A stretch of DNA of 64,000 bases, taken from assembly GCF_002101965.1 (NCBI RefSeq), contig NZ_LQQA01000033.1, positions 744,001 through 808,000 on the forward strand, in the 5' to 3' direction. A program made the translations under genes and the position numbers. The notes under the pieces were generated by a model. It had not been told where the DNA came from and ran no database searches. It saw nothing but the letters and a program-made list of their open reading frames with translations. The DNA comes from Mycolicibacterium wolinskyi. GTDB lineage: Bacteria > Actinomycetota > Actinomycetes > Mycobacteriales > Mycobacteriaceae. Shown here one piece after another: positions 54,412-63,302 of the stretch (positions are counted from its first letter, which is position 1; every line of letters begins with the position of its first letter).

Positions 54412-55302
54412 ATGTCTGCACGCAAGATGGTCACAGGTGCGGTGGCGCTGTTGTCGGCGGCAGCGCTGACGGTCGGCTGTAGCAGTCCGTCGTCGGACTC
54501 GGCACAGCCCGGGACCGTCCGGATGGCGGTGACCGATCTTCAGGGCCTTGAGGAACTCCAACGTGAGTTCGGCGCCTTCGAGAAGGAGTTCGAGAAGCAG
54601 TCCGGGCTGAACCTCGAGTTCTTCGCCGTCACCGACCGGACGGCCGCCGCGGCCGCGTTGGAGGCCGACCGTGTCGACGTCGTGTTCACCGGGCCCGCCG
54701 AATACGTCGTGATCCACGAGCGCACCGGCGCCCAGCCGATCGTCGCGATCGAACGCGACGGCTACCACTCGTGCATCTACACCAAGGCCGACAGCGGGAT
54801 CACCGAACTCGGGCAGCTGCGCGGAAAGAAGGTCGCCATGTCCGACGTCGGCTCGACGAGCGGTCACCTCGGACCGTCGCAGATGCTCGTCGACGCGGGA
54901 ATCGAACCGACCTCCGAACTCGAGGTGCTCACCGTGGGCGACGCCGTGCACGAGTCACTCAAACGCGGTGACGTCGCCGCCGTCGGCATCGGCTACCACG
55001 ACTACGAGGAATTCATGGGCACCGACGACCCGGCGCAGTATCGGATGCTCGCCGAGGGCCCCACGCTGCCACCCGACCTCCTGATGGGCCGCGACGGCCT
55101 GGACGAACAGACCGTCACGACGATTCGCGACACCTTCAACGAGCACTTCGACACCCTGCTGCCCGCGATGCTCGAAGGCAAGGACAACGCCAAGTACGAG
55201 AACGCCAAACTGGTTTCGGTCACCGATGCCGATTACGACGAGGTGCGGTCGATGTACCGCGCGGTCGGCGTCGACGACTTCTCCGAATTCCTGGGCGACT
55301 GA
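54412..55302 (+). CDS. phnD: PhnD, phosphonate ABC transporter binding lipoprotein
   Basis: The 296-residue binding protein has a signal peptide with lipobox TVGC (Cys23), then the PhnD/SsuA-like fold with FFAVTDRTAAAAALEADRVDVVFTGPAEYVV and GKKVAMSDVGSTSGHLGPSQML, the conserved serine/threonine region that grips the phosphonate. It delivers phosphonates, and possibly phosphite or phosphate esters, to PhnE. The ATG at 54412 is preferred over one at 54400 because GGGAAG sits 4 nt before it. First gene of the phn operon. Confidence 0.93.
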   Translation: MSARKMVTGAVALLSAAALTVGCSSPSSDSAQPGTVRMAVTDLQGLEELQREFGAFEKEFEKQSGLNLEFFAVTDRTAAAAALEADRVDVVFTGPAEYVVIHERTGAQPIVAIERDGYHSCIYTKADSGITELGQLRGKKVAMSDVGSTSGHLGPSQMLVDAGIEPTSELEVLTVGDAVHESLKRGDVAAVGIGYHDYEEFMGTDDPAQYRMLAEGPTLPPDLLMGRDGLDEQTVTTIRDTFNEHFDTLLPAMLEGKDNAKYENAKLVSVTDADYDEVRSMYRAVGVDDFSEFLGD

Positions 55303-55303
55303 C

Positions 55304-56104
55304 ATGGGCGCAGGCACCGCACTATCCGACACCCACGCCGTGACCGCCAGCGCCACGGCACTCGAAGTGGCCAACCTCAGGGTCCGCTACGGGCGCGGCG
55401 GAGCCGAGGCCCTGCGCGGCGTGGACCTCAAAGTCCCACCGGGGCAGACGGTCGCATTGATCGGCACCAACGGCGCGGGCAAGTCCACCCTGTTGCGGTG
55501 CCTGGTGCGCCTCATCGAACCGACGCAGGGAGCCGTCGTCATCCACGGCACCGACGTGACAGCGCTGTCGCGGGGCAGGCTACGCGCGGTCCGGCGCGAC
55601 GTCGGCTTCGTGTTCCAACGGTTCCATCTGATCCCGCAGCTCAGCGCCTTCCACAACGTCGTCCACGGTGCGATGGGACACCGTGGTACGCGGTGTGCCT
55701 GGACCCTGACGAGCCCCCGCGAGGTCCGGGCCGACGCGATGACTTCGCTTGAGCGCGTTGGGCTGAGTGCCTTCGCGGATCGCCGGGTCGACACCCTCTC
55801 CGGCGGCCAGCAGCAGCGTGTGGCCATCGCCCGCATGCTCATGCAGCGGCCCAGCCTCATCCTCGCGGACGAACCGGTGGCGAGCCTCGATCCGGCGTCG
55901 GCGCAAGCGGTCATGGAACTGATGCGCTCGATCGCCGCCGAGCGCGATGTCACCGTCATCATGGCGCTGCATCAGATCGATTTGGCCCTGCGCTACGCCG
56001 ACCGGGTGGTCGGGCTACGCAACGGCGTCGTGGAATTCGACCGTCCGGCAGCCGAATGCGACGCCGCGCAACTGAATCCGGTATTCGCTGAGGCGGTTTC
56101 GTGA
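55304..56104 (+). CDS. phnC: PhnC, phosphonate ABC transporter ATPase
   Basis: A 266-residue ABC ATPase with Walker A GTNGAGKSTLLRCLVRLIEPTQG, Q-loop VGFVFQRFHLIPQLS, signature LSGGQQQRVAIARML, Walker B LILADEPVASLD and switch histidine ALHQIDLALRYAD. These match PhnC closely. It powers PhnE. The gene is 1 nt after phnD, and its stop overlaps phnE as GTGA. Confidence 0.95.
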   Translation: MGAGTALSDTHAVTASATALEVANLRVRYGRGGAEALRGVDLKVPPGQTVALIGTNGAGKSTLLRCLVRLIEPTQGAVVIHGTDVTALSRGRLRAVRRDVGFVFQRFHLIPQLSAFHNVVHGAMGHRGTRCAWTLTSPREVRADAMTSLERVGLSAFADRRVDTLSGGQQQRVAIARMLMQRPSLILADEPVASLDPASAQAVMELMRSIAAERDVTVIMALHQIDLALRYADRVVGLRNGVVEFDRPAAECDAAQLNPVFAEAVS

Positions 56105-56946
56105 CGTCCACCGCGACCCGGACACCGCATCCACCGACGCAGCCGCCGCGGGTGCGCAGGCCCAGCCTGCTGACGCTCGTCATCGTGCTGGTCGTCGGCG
56201 GACTGCTGGTGCACGGTTGGACCCAGGGTGCCGCCGTGCGCCCGGACTCCCTGCTGACCGGGATGTTCCGACTCGGCGAGTTCGCGCAGGACGCGGTCCC
56301 ACCCGACGTCCAACGCATCGGCCCCATCCTCAAGGCGCTGCTGGTCACCGTCGAGATGGCGCTGCTGGGAACGATCATCGGGGTTGCGCTGAGCCTGCCG
56401 CTCGCCGTGCTAGCGGCCCGCAACACCACACCGCACTGGTCGCTGTATGCGGCCAGCCGCGGCGTCATCACGGTGAGCCGGACGATTCCCGATCTCGTAT
56501 GGGGCCTGGTCTTCGTGATAGCAGTCGGTCTCGGCCCGGAGGCGGGCGTGCTGGCGATTGCGGTCGACGTGATGGGGTTCTGCGGCCGGTTCTTCGCCGA
56601 GAGCATCGAGGACATCGACCCCGGGCGCATCGAGGGGCTGCGCGCGCTGGGGGCGTCACACGCCGGGGTCCTGCTCGGCGGGGTGATCCCGGCATGCCTG
56701 CCGTCGTTCGTGACCACGTCGATGTTCGCGCTCGAATCGTCGGCCCGGTCGTCGGTGGTGCTCGGTCTGGTCGGTGCCGGTGGCATCGGCATCGAACTCG
56801 CGACGTCGATGACGCTGCTGCGCTACGACGAGGCCCTCACCATCATCCTGGCGATTCTCGGTGTCGTCGTCGTGTTCGAACGGGTCTCGGCGGCAATCCG
56901 TCGGCGTGTTCTCGGGAAAGTCTCGGGGGAGAGGTGGGGAAGATGA
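56101..56946 (+). CDS. phnE: PhnE, phosphonate ABC transporter permease
   Basis: The 281-residue permease has about six membrane helices, a cytoplasmic EAA-type loop (ESIEDIDPGRIEGLRALGASHAG) for contact with PhnC, and VSRTIPDLVWGLVFVIAVGLG. Only one permease gene is present, so the transporter is probably a PhnE homodimer. GTG start, coupled to phnC and to the regulator by 4-nt overlaps. Confidence 0.93.
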   Translation: MTSTATRTPHPPTQPPRVRRPSLLTLVIVLVVGGLLVHGWTQGAAVRPDSLLTGMFRLGEFAQDAVPPDVQRIGPILKALLVTVEMALLGTIIGVALSLPLAVLAARNTTPHWSLYAASRGVITVSRTIPDLVWGLVFVIAVGLGPEAGVLAIAVDVMGFCGRFFAESIEDIDPGRIEGLRALGASHAGVLLGGVIPACLPSFVTTSMFALESSARSSVVLGLVGAGGIGIELATSMTLLRYDEALTIILAILGVVVVFERVSAAIRRRVLGKVSGERWGR

Positions 56947-57677
56947 GTCACGATCTGGAGATGATCAACCGCTACGCCGATCGGCCGATCTACCGTCAGC
57001 TCAGCGATCTCCTCGAAGCCCGGTTGGCAGAGGAGGCCCGCCCGGGTGACCGGCTCCCGAGCGAGGCGGAGCTGTCCCGCGAGTTCGACGTCAATCGCCT
57101 CACGGTGCGGCGTGCGCTCGAGGAACTCAGCCAGCGCGGCCTGATCGAAACCGTCCACGGCAAGGGGTCGTTCGTCGCCGCGCCACGGGTCCGGTACGAC
57201 GTCTCGGCGGGCCGTGACGCGAGCTTCACCCGCAGCATGCGCGAGCTCGGGCACCGGGTGAGCATCCGGCTGCTGTCGGCCGACATCGTGCAGACACCGG
57301 AATTGCAGGCCGAACTCGACACGACCGGCGGCGTATTGGTGTGCCGTACATTGCGGCTCGTCGACGACGAACCGTGGTCGGTCTCGATGACCTCGATCCA
57401 CACCGACCGGTTCCCGGATCTGGTGGCGCAGTGGGCCGGCGACACCTCGCTGTTCGACTTCCTGCTGGAACGTCACGGCGTGCGGATGCAACGCGCGTAC
57501 CGGACGTTCGCGGCCGGTCTCGCCGAACCCTTTGAAGCTGAACAGCTTCAGGTGCGCATAGGCGCGCCCCTGCTGGAGATGCGCGGGCTGAACGTCGATC
57601 AGGACGGTGTCCCGGTCGCGGTCGTGGAACACCGATTCCGCGGCGAGCGGGTGCAGTTCACGGTGGATCTGCTGTGA
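56943..57677 (+). CDS. phnF: PhnF, GntR/HutC-family (UTRA) regulator
   Basis: This 244-residue regulator has an N-terminal GntR winged helix (about residues 10-75: PIYRQLSDLLEARLAEE, LPSEAELSREFDVNRLTVRRALEELSQRGLIETVHGKGSFV) and a C-terminal UTRA ligand domain. PhnF proteins repress phosphonate uptake and C-P lyase genes. Its place inside the operon, between transport and catabolic genes, implies autoregulation; the likely site is before phnD. Confidence 0.92.
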   Translation: MSHDLEMINRYADRPIYRQLSDLLEARLAEEARPGDRLPSEAELSREFDVNRLTVRRALEELSQRGLIETVHGKGSFVAAPRVRYDVSAGRDASFTRSMRELGHRVSIRLLSADIVQTPELQAELDTTGGVLVCRTLRLVDDEPWSVSMTSIHTDRFPDLVAQWAGDTSLFDFLLERHGVRMQRAYRTFAAGLAEPFEAEQLQVRIGAPLLEMRGLNVDQDGVPVAVVEHRFRGERVQFTVDLL

Positions 57678-58090
57678 CGGCCGAACAACGCTATGCGGCC
57701 CTCGCGGGCGCCGATGCCGCCGAGCTCGAGGAGCTTGCCGACGCCATACTGGCCACCGGAGCCGACATTTCGGTGACGGCGGGCCCGGAATCGATCAGCA
57801 CGCCCGTGCGCGTCGCGGTGCCCGGCTGTGCCGAGACCACCGTCGTCCTCGGCCATGTCGCCCTCACCCGGTGCACGGTCGAGCTGGGCGGCACGCGTGG
57901 CGACGGGATCCGCGCCGGCCATGACCTGACCGGCGCGGTCGCGGCGGCGGTGTGCGACGCCGAATCGCACCGAGGTGGGCCGCTGGCCGGCCGGGTGGAG
58001 CAGTTGTGCGAAGCCGCCGAACGCGATCGCGCGGCGCGGGCAGCCGCCCGTGCCCGATTGGTCGCCGCCACCGGGCTGGACAACTCATGA
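57674..58090 (+). CDS. phnG: PhnG, C-P lyase core subunit
   Basis: PhnG is part of the PhnGHIJ core complex. The 138-residue protein has VAVPGCAETTVVLGHVALTRCTVELGG with the family's GxT-type strand and the alpha tail ending with charged Arg/Ala repeats. PhnG with PhnH and PhnI attaches the phosphonate to ribose with loss of adenine. GTG start overlapping the phnF stop; the stop overlaps phnH as ATGA. Confidence 0.92.
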   Translation: MTAEQRYAALAGADAAELEELADAILATGADISVTAGPESISTPVRVAVPGCAETTVVLGHVALTRCTVELGGTRGDGIRAGHDLTGAVAAAVCDAESHRGGPLAGRVEQLCEAAERDRAARAAARARLVAATGLDNS

Positions 58091-58650
58091 CGTGGGATCC
58101 GGTGCACGACAGCCGGTCGGTCTTTCTGGCGTGCATGCGTGCGATGTGTGCCCCCGGCACACCGATCGAGCTGCCGAGCCGGCCGAGAATCACCCCCGTC
58201 GCCGAACTCGACGCTGCCGCAGCGGTTCTGCTGGCCCTTCTCGATCGCGGGCTCGCACTCGGCGTCGCGGGCGGCGAGGCCGCGCACGGCATCACGGCGA
58301 CGGTGGCGGGCACGTGCGGTGCGGCGCAGGGCGACATCGAGGATTCCGACTGGGTGCTGGTGCACGGCCCCGCCGCCGACGCGATATCGCGGGCCCGCCG
58401 CGGCAGCCGCCTGACGCCGGAAAACGGTGCGACGCTGGTGATCGCGGCGACGGGTGCGCCGGCCCCGGTGGGCTTGACCGGACCGGGCATCGCCGGGACG
58501 ACGACCGCACACGTCGCGCTGGACACCGTGGCCGTCCACGCGTTGGCCGCCGCGAACGCCGCGCCGCCCTGCGGCGTCGACGTGTTGATGGTCGACGGCG
58601 AATGTCTGATCGCTCTGCCGCGCAGCGTCTCTCTGAAGGCGGCGGCCTGA
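58087..58650 (+). CDS. phnH: PhnH, C-P lyase core subunit
   Basis: The 187-residue protein matches PhnH: DPVHDSRSVFLACMRAMCAPGTPIEL at the N-terminus, then RRGSRLTPENGATLVI and LTGPGIAG, and a terminal PRSVSLKAA strand. PhnH is a PLP-transferase-like fold without bound PLP and holds the core complex together. Its TGA stop shares a base with the phnI ATG. Confidence 0.92.
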   Translation: MTWDPVHDSRSVFLACMRAMCAPGTPIELPSRPRITPVAELDAAAAVLLALLDRGLALGVAGGEAAHGITATVAGTCGAAQGDIEDSDWVLVHGPAADAISRARRGSRLTPENGATLVIAATGAPAPVGLTGPGIAGTTTAHVALDTVAVHALAAANAAPPCGVDVLMVDGECLIALPRSVSLKAAA

Positions 58651-59654
58651 TGTATGCCAGCATGCACGAAAATCCGGCGCTCGAAGCCGCCCGCGCCATC
58701 GCGTCGGCGCCGCAGCCGCAGTCGAGTATCAACCTGTCGGTCCTGGCCGAGCAGGTGTGCGCCGAGGCCGGTCTGTGGGAACCGGCCGTCGCGCTGCGCG
58801 CGCTGAACCAATCGCGGGGCGACACCGCGCACGCGGTGTCGATGCTGCGCGTGTGGGCAGCGACTCAGCCGCATGCCGATTCGGGCACGGTCGACACGGC
58901 CGACGTCGCGCTGGTTCGGCGGGTGTCCTCGGCATACCCTCAGGTGCCCGGCGGGCAATGGCTCGGCTTCGCGCCGGATCTGCTGCCGCGGCAGCTCAGC
59001 TGGTCCGAATCCGAGTCTGCCATTCCTGATTCACCCGAAGCGCAGCCTTGCGCCGGGGACGCACCGGATCGCCGGTCGACGCCACGGGTTCGCGATCTGA
59101 TCGGCGGTGTCACGATGGTCACGCCTGCCGAGGACGGGCACAGTCCCGATCCCGCTGCGAGCGTGCTGGTTCCGCCGTATACGCGGGCGGCGCTGCTGTC
59201 GATGCTGTCGCGCGGCGAAACCGGGGCACTGGTGGCGATGGCGGCGATAGTCCTCGGCAGGCGCCAGGAAGCCGTTCTGGTCGAACTCACGGTCGGGGCG
59301 GCCGGTATCCGGATGCCGTACCCGCGCACCGGTATCGGATGCGTGGTCGCCGAGGTCCCGATCACCGAAGTCGAGGTCGTCCTCGACGCCGCCGTCGACG
59401 GGCGGCCCGGCCTGGCGATGGGGTGGGGTGCCACGCTGGGAACCGTTGAGCGGCGCGCGATCTCGTTGGCCCTGCTCGACGCCGTCATGCAAGCGGACAA
59501 GGAGCTGCGCGAGCAGTTGACTCTCGACGAGCAGACCGTGCTCGCCGCCACCGACGGATCGGCCACGGCCGGGTTCGTCGAACATCTGCGGCTGCCGCAT
59601 TACGCGGGGTTCACCGCGTACCTGTCGCAGGCCGCCGCCAAGGAGACCCGATGA
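58650..59654 (+). CDS. phnI: PhnI, C-P lyase core nucleosidase subunit
   Basis: A 334-residue PhnI with AVSMLRVWAATQPH, the TPRVRDLIGG segment, VLVPPYTRAALLSMLSRGETGALVAMAA and the ending HLRLPHYAGFTAYLSQ. PhnI alone is a purine nucleosidase; with PhnG, PhnH and PhnL it makes ribose-1-phosphonate triphosphate. It overlaps phnJ by ATGA. Confidence 0.93.
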   Translation: MYASMHENPALEAARAIASAPQPQSSINLSVLAEQVCAEAGLWEPAVALRALNQSRGDTAHAVSMLRVWAATQPHADSGTVDTADVALVRRVSSAYPQVPGGQWLGFAPDLLPRQLSWSESESAIPDSPEAQPCAGDAPDRRSTPRVRDLIGGVTMVTPAEDGHSPDPAASVLVPPYTRAALLSMLSRGETGALVAMAAIVLGRRQEAVLVELTVGAAGIRMPYPRTGIGCVVAEVPITEVEVVLDAAVDGRPGLAMGWGATLGTVERRAISLALLDAVMQADKELREQLTLDEQTVLAATDGSATAGFVEHLRLPHYAGFTAYLSQAAAKETR

Positions 59655-60526
59655 ACCGCCCGCAGACGGTAGCTGAACTGGCCGCCGCGCACGGCAGGCC
59701 GCAGGCATACGCATACCTCGACGAAGACACCAAACGCAATGTGCGGCGGGCGATTCTGAAAGCGCTGGCCATTCCGGGCTGGCAGGTGCCCTTCGCATCG
59801 CGCGAGATGCCGGTGGCCCGCGGCTGGGGCAGCGGCGGGCTGCAGGTGACACTGTCGCTGGTCGGCCCCACCGACGTGGTCAAGGTGATCGATCAGGGCG
59901 ACGACCATTCGGTCAATGCCACGGCGATGCGCAGCCTTATCGCCGGCTCGGCATTGTGCGAGGCCACGACCGACACGGCGCAGGCCACGATCGTCCAGAG
60001 CCGTCACCGCATCCCCGAGGTCGAGCTGCGCGGTGACCAGGTGCTCGTTCTGCAGGTGCCGCACCCCGAACCACTGCGGCGGGTGGTGCCCGATGAACTC
60101 ACCGCCAAGCAACACCACGCCGACGGCGACTACACGCCGGCCTGGCTCGACCTGTACGACGACCAGGCCAGGCTGGGCGGGCCACGAACCGGCGCCGATC
60201 ATCCGGTGCTGATTGGAGATTCACGGCTGATGAGCCCGAGCCCGATACCGCGCCACGACGTACTCCGGCTCGACCAGCGCCCGTACCCCATCCTGCTGGG
60301 CGCTGGGCGCCGGGCGCGCCTGACCGCATTGCCGCCGTATACCTCGGTGCGCCCGTTGGCGTTCGACGACTGCCCGCTCGAGCCCGAGCGTGCCGGCGGG
60401 CCCTGCTGCCGGTGCGGCAGCACCACGTCGTATCGGGTACCCACGGGTGGGGCGGACACCGTGCTGGTGTGGCAGTGCAGCGATATGGACGCGTGCCGGG
60501 TCCGCTCGAACGGTGAAAGCCGATGA
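59651..60526 (+). CDS. phnJ: PhnJ, C-P lyase radical-SAM subunit
   Basis: PhnJ breaks the carbon-phosphorus bond using SAM and a [4Fe-4S] cluster. The 291-residue protein keeps the cluster pattern near its C-terminus: Cys252-x2-Cys255-x20-Cys276, then Cys282 five residues later, corresponding to the E. coli CX2CX21CX5C. SREMPVARGWGSGGLQVTLSLVG, DQGDDHSVNA and SQRPYPILLGAG-type blocks are also conserved. Coupled to phnI and phnK by 4-nt overlaps. Confidence 0.95.
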   Translation: MNRPQTVAELAAAHGRPQAYAYLDEDTKRNVRRAILKALAIPGWQVPFASREMPVARGWGSGGLQVTLSLVGPTDVVKVIDQGDDHSVNATAMRSLIAGSALCEATTDTAQATIVQSRHRIPEVELRGDQVLVLQVPHPEPLRRVVPDELTAKQHHADGDYTPAWLDLYDDQARLGGPRTGADHPVLIGDSRLMSPSPIPRHDVLRLDQRPYPILLGAGRRARLTALPPYTSVRPLAFDDCPLEPERAGGPCCRCGSTTSYRVPTGGADTVLVWQCSDMDACRVRSNGESR

Positions 60527-61365
60527 CCGCCACGGCGATCGCCGAATGGGACAGTGAGCGGGCCCTCGTACCGCCTGCCCCGGTGCTGTCGGTTCGCGGG
60601 CTGTCGCACCGCTTCGGGCCGGGCTGTGACCGGTGCGTCGATTCGACCGGTGAGGCCGCGGGCACCAACCGCTGCTCGGCATGCGGATCGGTCATCGCCG
60701 TGCACGATGCGTCGTTCGACGTCGGGCCCGATGAGGTTCTCGGCATCGTCGGCGAATCCGGCTCCGGCAAGACCACGCTCTTGCGGTGTCTGCACCTCGA
60801 TCTCGTCCCCGAGCACGGTTCGATCCTGGTCGGCGAGCACCCGATCGAGCGGCCGGCGGTGCTGATGGTCCACCAGAACGCCCTCGCCGCAGGCCTGTAC
60901 CCGCGGCTGGCCGCGGAATCCAACGTCGCAGAACGGCTGTTGGGTTCTGGTGCACGACAATTCGCGGATATCCATGCGCGGGTCGCGGAGTTGCTCGGTG
61001 AGCTCGGGTTGCGGTCCGAACGCCATACCGACGCGCTCATGACGTTCTCCGGCGGCATGCAACAGCGGGTGCAGCTCGCTCGCGCACTGGTCGACCCGCC
61101 GCAGGTGCTGTTACTGGACGAGCCCACCACGGGGCTCGATCCGTCGGTGCAGGCCGATCTGCTCGAAGTGGTCGGCCGAGTGACCGAGAACCTCTCGTCG
61201 GCCACGATTGTCGTGTCCCACGACCTCGCTGCGGTGCGGATTCTGGCCTCGCGCATCGTGGTTCTCCATCACGGCCGCATCGTCGAGCACGGCATCGCCG
61301 AACAGGTGCTCGAAGATCCGCGCCACCCCTACACGCAACTGCTCGTGTCCTCGAGGTTGATATGA
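60523..61365 (+). CDS. phnK: PhnK, C-P lyase ABC-type subunit with zinc-ribbon insertion
   Basis: This 280-residue ABC ATPase binds the PhnGHIJ core and couples ATP use to catalysis. Walker A GESGSGKT (77-84), signature TFSGGMQQRVQLARAL, Walker B VLLLDEPTTGLD and switch histidine VVSHDL are intact. Between the first strand and Walker A lies a ~30-residue insertion with two CxxC pairs (Cys35/38 and Cys51/54), likely a zinc ribbon; E. coli PhnK lacks it. It overlaps phnJ and phnL by 4 nt. Confidence 0.92.
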   Translation: MTATAIAEWDSERALVPPAPVLSVRGLSHRFGPGCDRCVDSTGEAAGTNRCSACGSVIAVHDASFDVGPDEVLGIVGESGSGKTTLLRCLHLDLVPEHGSILVGEHPIERPAVLMVHQNALAAGLYPRLAAESNVAERLLGSGARQFADIHARVAELLGELGLRSERHTDALMTFSGGMQQRVQLARALVDPPQVLLLDEPTTGLDPSVQADLLEVVGRVTENLSSATIVVSHDLAAVRILASRIVVLHHGRIVEHGIAEQVLEDPRHPYTQLLVSSRLI

Positions 61366-62021
61366 CAGGCGGCGCAATCGTCGTCAGCGGGCTGACGAAG
61401 CGTTTCGGCGACGACACCGGACTCGGTCCCGTGCAGATGACGGTGCCCGCCGGAACCCTGACGGTGATCACCGGCGGCCCGGATGCCGGTAAGTCGACGC
61501 TGGTCCGATGCCTGACGGGCGTGTACCGGCCGGATGCGGGGAGTGTGACGTTCCGGTTGGGCGGCGCCGGCGAGATCGAGCTGATCGACGCCGACCCACG
61601 GACCGTGGCATGGCTGCGCGGTCGCCACATCGCCTCGTTCAACGGCCCGCTGGCCGCCGCCCCGCGGTTGCCTGCCGCCGACGCCGTCGCCCGCGCCGCG
61701 CGCTGCGATCACACGTCCGCACTGGGAGCACTCACGCGACTGCGCGCCCAGCGGCTCGCGCCCACACCCGTCGGCCGGCTTCGACCGGCCGAACGGCACA
61801 CCGTCGCACTCGCCGCAGCGCTCATCGCCGCGCGCCCTTTCGTTCTTCTCGACGAACCGGAAGCGGCCGCCGATCCGGCGAGCGTGGCCGTCTGGGTGCA
61901 ACGGGCGATCGAGGGCGGCGCCGCGGTGCTGGCGACCGCGACCCCTGACAGCGCGTTGGCGTCGCTCGCCACCGCAACCGGAGAACTACGGAGAGGACGG
62001 ATCGAATGGCGCAAACGGTGA
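61362..62021 (+). CDS. phnL: PhnL, C-P lyase ABC-type subunit, degenerate
   Basis: The 219-residue protein is a PhnL-like ABC domain with Walker A GGPDAGKST (38-46) and Walker B FVLLDEPEAAADP. The signature region reads GRLRPAERHTVALAAAL, so the usual LSGGE is lost, and the switch histidine is replaced (VLATATPDS). It may still bind ATP but is unlikely to hydrolyse it on its own. It also overlaps phnM by 16 nt. Its role would be structural or with PhnK; that is inference. Confidence 0.88.
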   Translation: MTGGAIVVSGLTKRFGDDTGLGPVQMTVPAGTLTVITGGPDAGKSTLVRCLTGVYRPDAGSVTFRLGGAGEIELIDADPRTVAWLRGRHIASFNGPLAAAPRLPAADAVARAARCDHTSALGALTRLRAQRLAPTPVGRLRPAERHTVALAAALIAARPFVLLDEPEAAADPASVAVWVQRAIEGGAAVLATATPDSALASLATATGELRRGRIEWRKR

Positions 62022-63190
62022 TCGAGGGTGTGACGCTGGTACCCGGCGGGGGCCGGCCGATCATCCCCAGCGCGGCAGTCGTACTCGACGCGGACGGCCG
62101 CGTAACCGAAATCTCGGAGGCGGCCGTTGCGAACGGGGCAGGGGACCTGAACCTCGTGCCGGCCGGAGTAGATCTGCATCTGGACAACCTCGTTCAGCGC
62201 CGCAGACCGCGCGCCACGGTGTCGCTCGACCACGAGGCCGTCATCAGCGTCTTGGACGCCGAGTGTGCGGCGGCCGGGATCGGCACGGTGTGCGTGGCGG
62301 CCCGATGTGAGGACTCGCCCCGCAAGGGCATCGAGATCGCCGACGCCGCGGTGCTCGCCGCCGTCGTCGAGGAACTCGCGCCTCACCTGGCCTGCGACTG
62401 GCGCATCCACGCCAGGGTCGAACTCACCGACGATCGGTCGCTCGATGCGCTCACCGCGGTGCTGAGCGCATCGAGCCGGGTCGCGCTGATCTCGCTGATC
62501 GAAACCTCGGCGCAGCGCAGCCGTTTCGCGACCCTGGCCGAGACGCGCGCCTTCTACGCCCAGGATTGGGGTGTGAGCGAGGCCGAGGTAGAAGCGGTCT
62601 TCACGGTCGATGCGGGGCGGCTGAGCCAGATCGCGGAGCGCCGCAAAGAGGTTGCGGCGCTCGCGGTTTCCCGCAACATCGCGCTCGCGAGCCACGACGA
62701 CCGCACACCCGAGCACATCGACGAGGCGTTCGAGGTCGGTGCCCGGGTCGCCGAGTTCCCGCTGACTATCGAAGCTGCCCGACACGCCGCGGATCTCGGC
62801 ATGAACGTCGTGCTGGGAGCCCCCAACGCAATCCGTGGCCGGTCCACCTCGACCGGCAACGTGCTGGCCTCCGACGCGGTGGCGGCAGGCGTGTGTGACG
62901 TGTTGTGTTCGGACTACCTGCCGTCCGCGTTGCTCGCGGCACCACTTGCCCTCGCGTCGGGTGGGGCCGCGCCGTTGTCCGCCGCCATCGATCTGGTGTC
63001 GGTCAATCCGGCGGGCGTGTTGGGATTGCCCCATGCCGTCATCGAGGTCGGCCAACCGCTGACCGCATCATTGCGGCGGATCGGTTCCGACACCGCGCGC
63101 AGCCAGGTCGGCATGGCGTTGTGGCGTGCTGGGCAGCAGGTATTCGGGCGTCAGTCACTCGGATCGACCTTCGCCGCAGCCGCCGTCTGA
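62006..63190 (+). CDS. phnM: PhnM, ribose-1-phosphonate triphosphate hydrolase
   Basis: The 394-residue amidohydrolase-fold enzyme removes diphosphate from the C-P lyase intermediate. The first metal site HxD is present as GVDLHLDN (His58, Asp60). The later metal ligands lie in ASHDDRTPEHIDEA and SDYLPSALLAA, and ALGAPNAIRGRS-STGNVLA matches PhnM. It is the last gene of the operon; phnN, phnO and phnP are absent, so downstream steps must be supplied elsewhere. Confidence 0.93.
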   Translation: MAQTVIEGVTLVPGGGRPIIPSAAVVLDADGRVTEISEAAVANGAGDLNLVPAGVDLHLDNLVQRRRPRATVSLDHEAVISVLDAECAAAGIGTVCVAARCEDSPRKGIEIADAAVLAAVVEELAPHLACDWRIHARVELTDDRSLDALTAVLSASSRVALISLIETSAQRSRFATLAETRAFYAQDWGVSEAEVEAVFTVDAGRLSQIAERRKEVAALAVSRNIALASHDDRTPEHIDEAFEVGARVAEFPLTIEAARHAADLGMNVVLGAPNAIRGRSTSTGNVLASDAVAAGVCDVLCSDYLPSALLAAPLALASGGAAPLSAAIDLVSVNPAGVLGLPHAVIEVGQPLTASLRRIGSDTARSQVGMALWRAGQQVFGRQSLGSTFAAAAV

Positions 63191-63302
63191 GCACCGGAGG
63201 GTCATAACCTGCAGGCACCGGTCGGCCTTGTGCCATCATGACCACGTCAATCGGGGGATTCGTGCGCCACCACGAGGGGCATGAGCAGGGGAGCAGGCTT
63301 TG

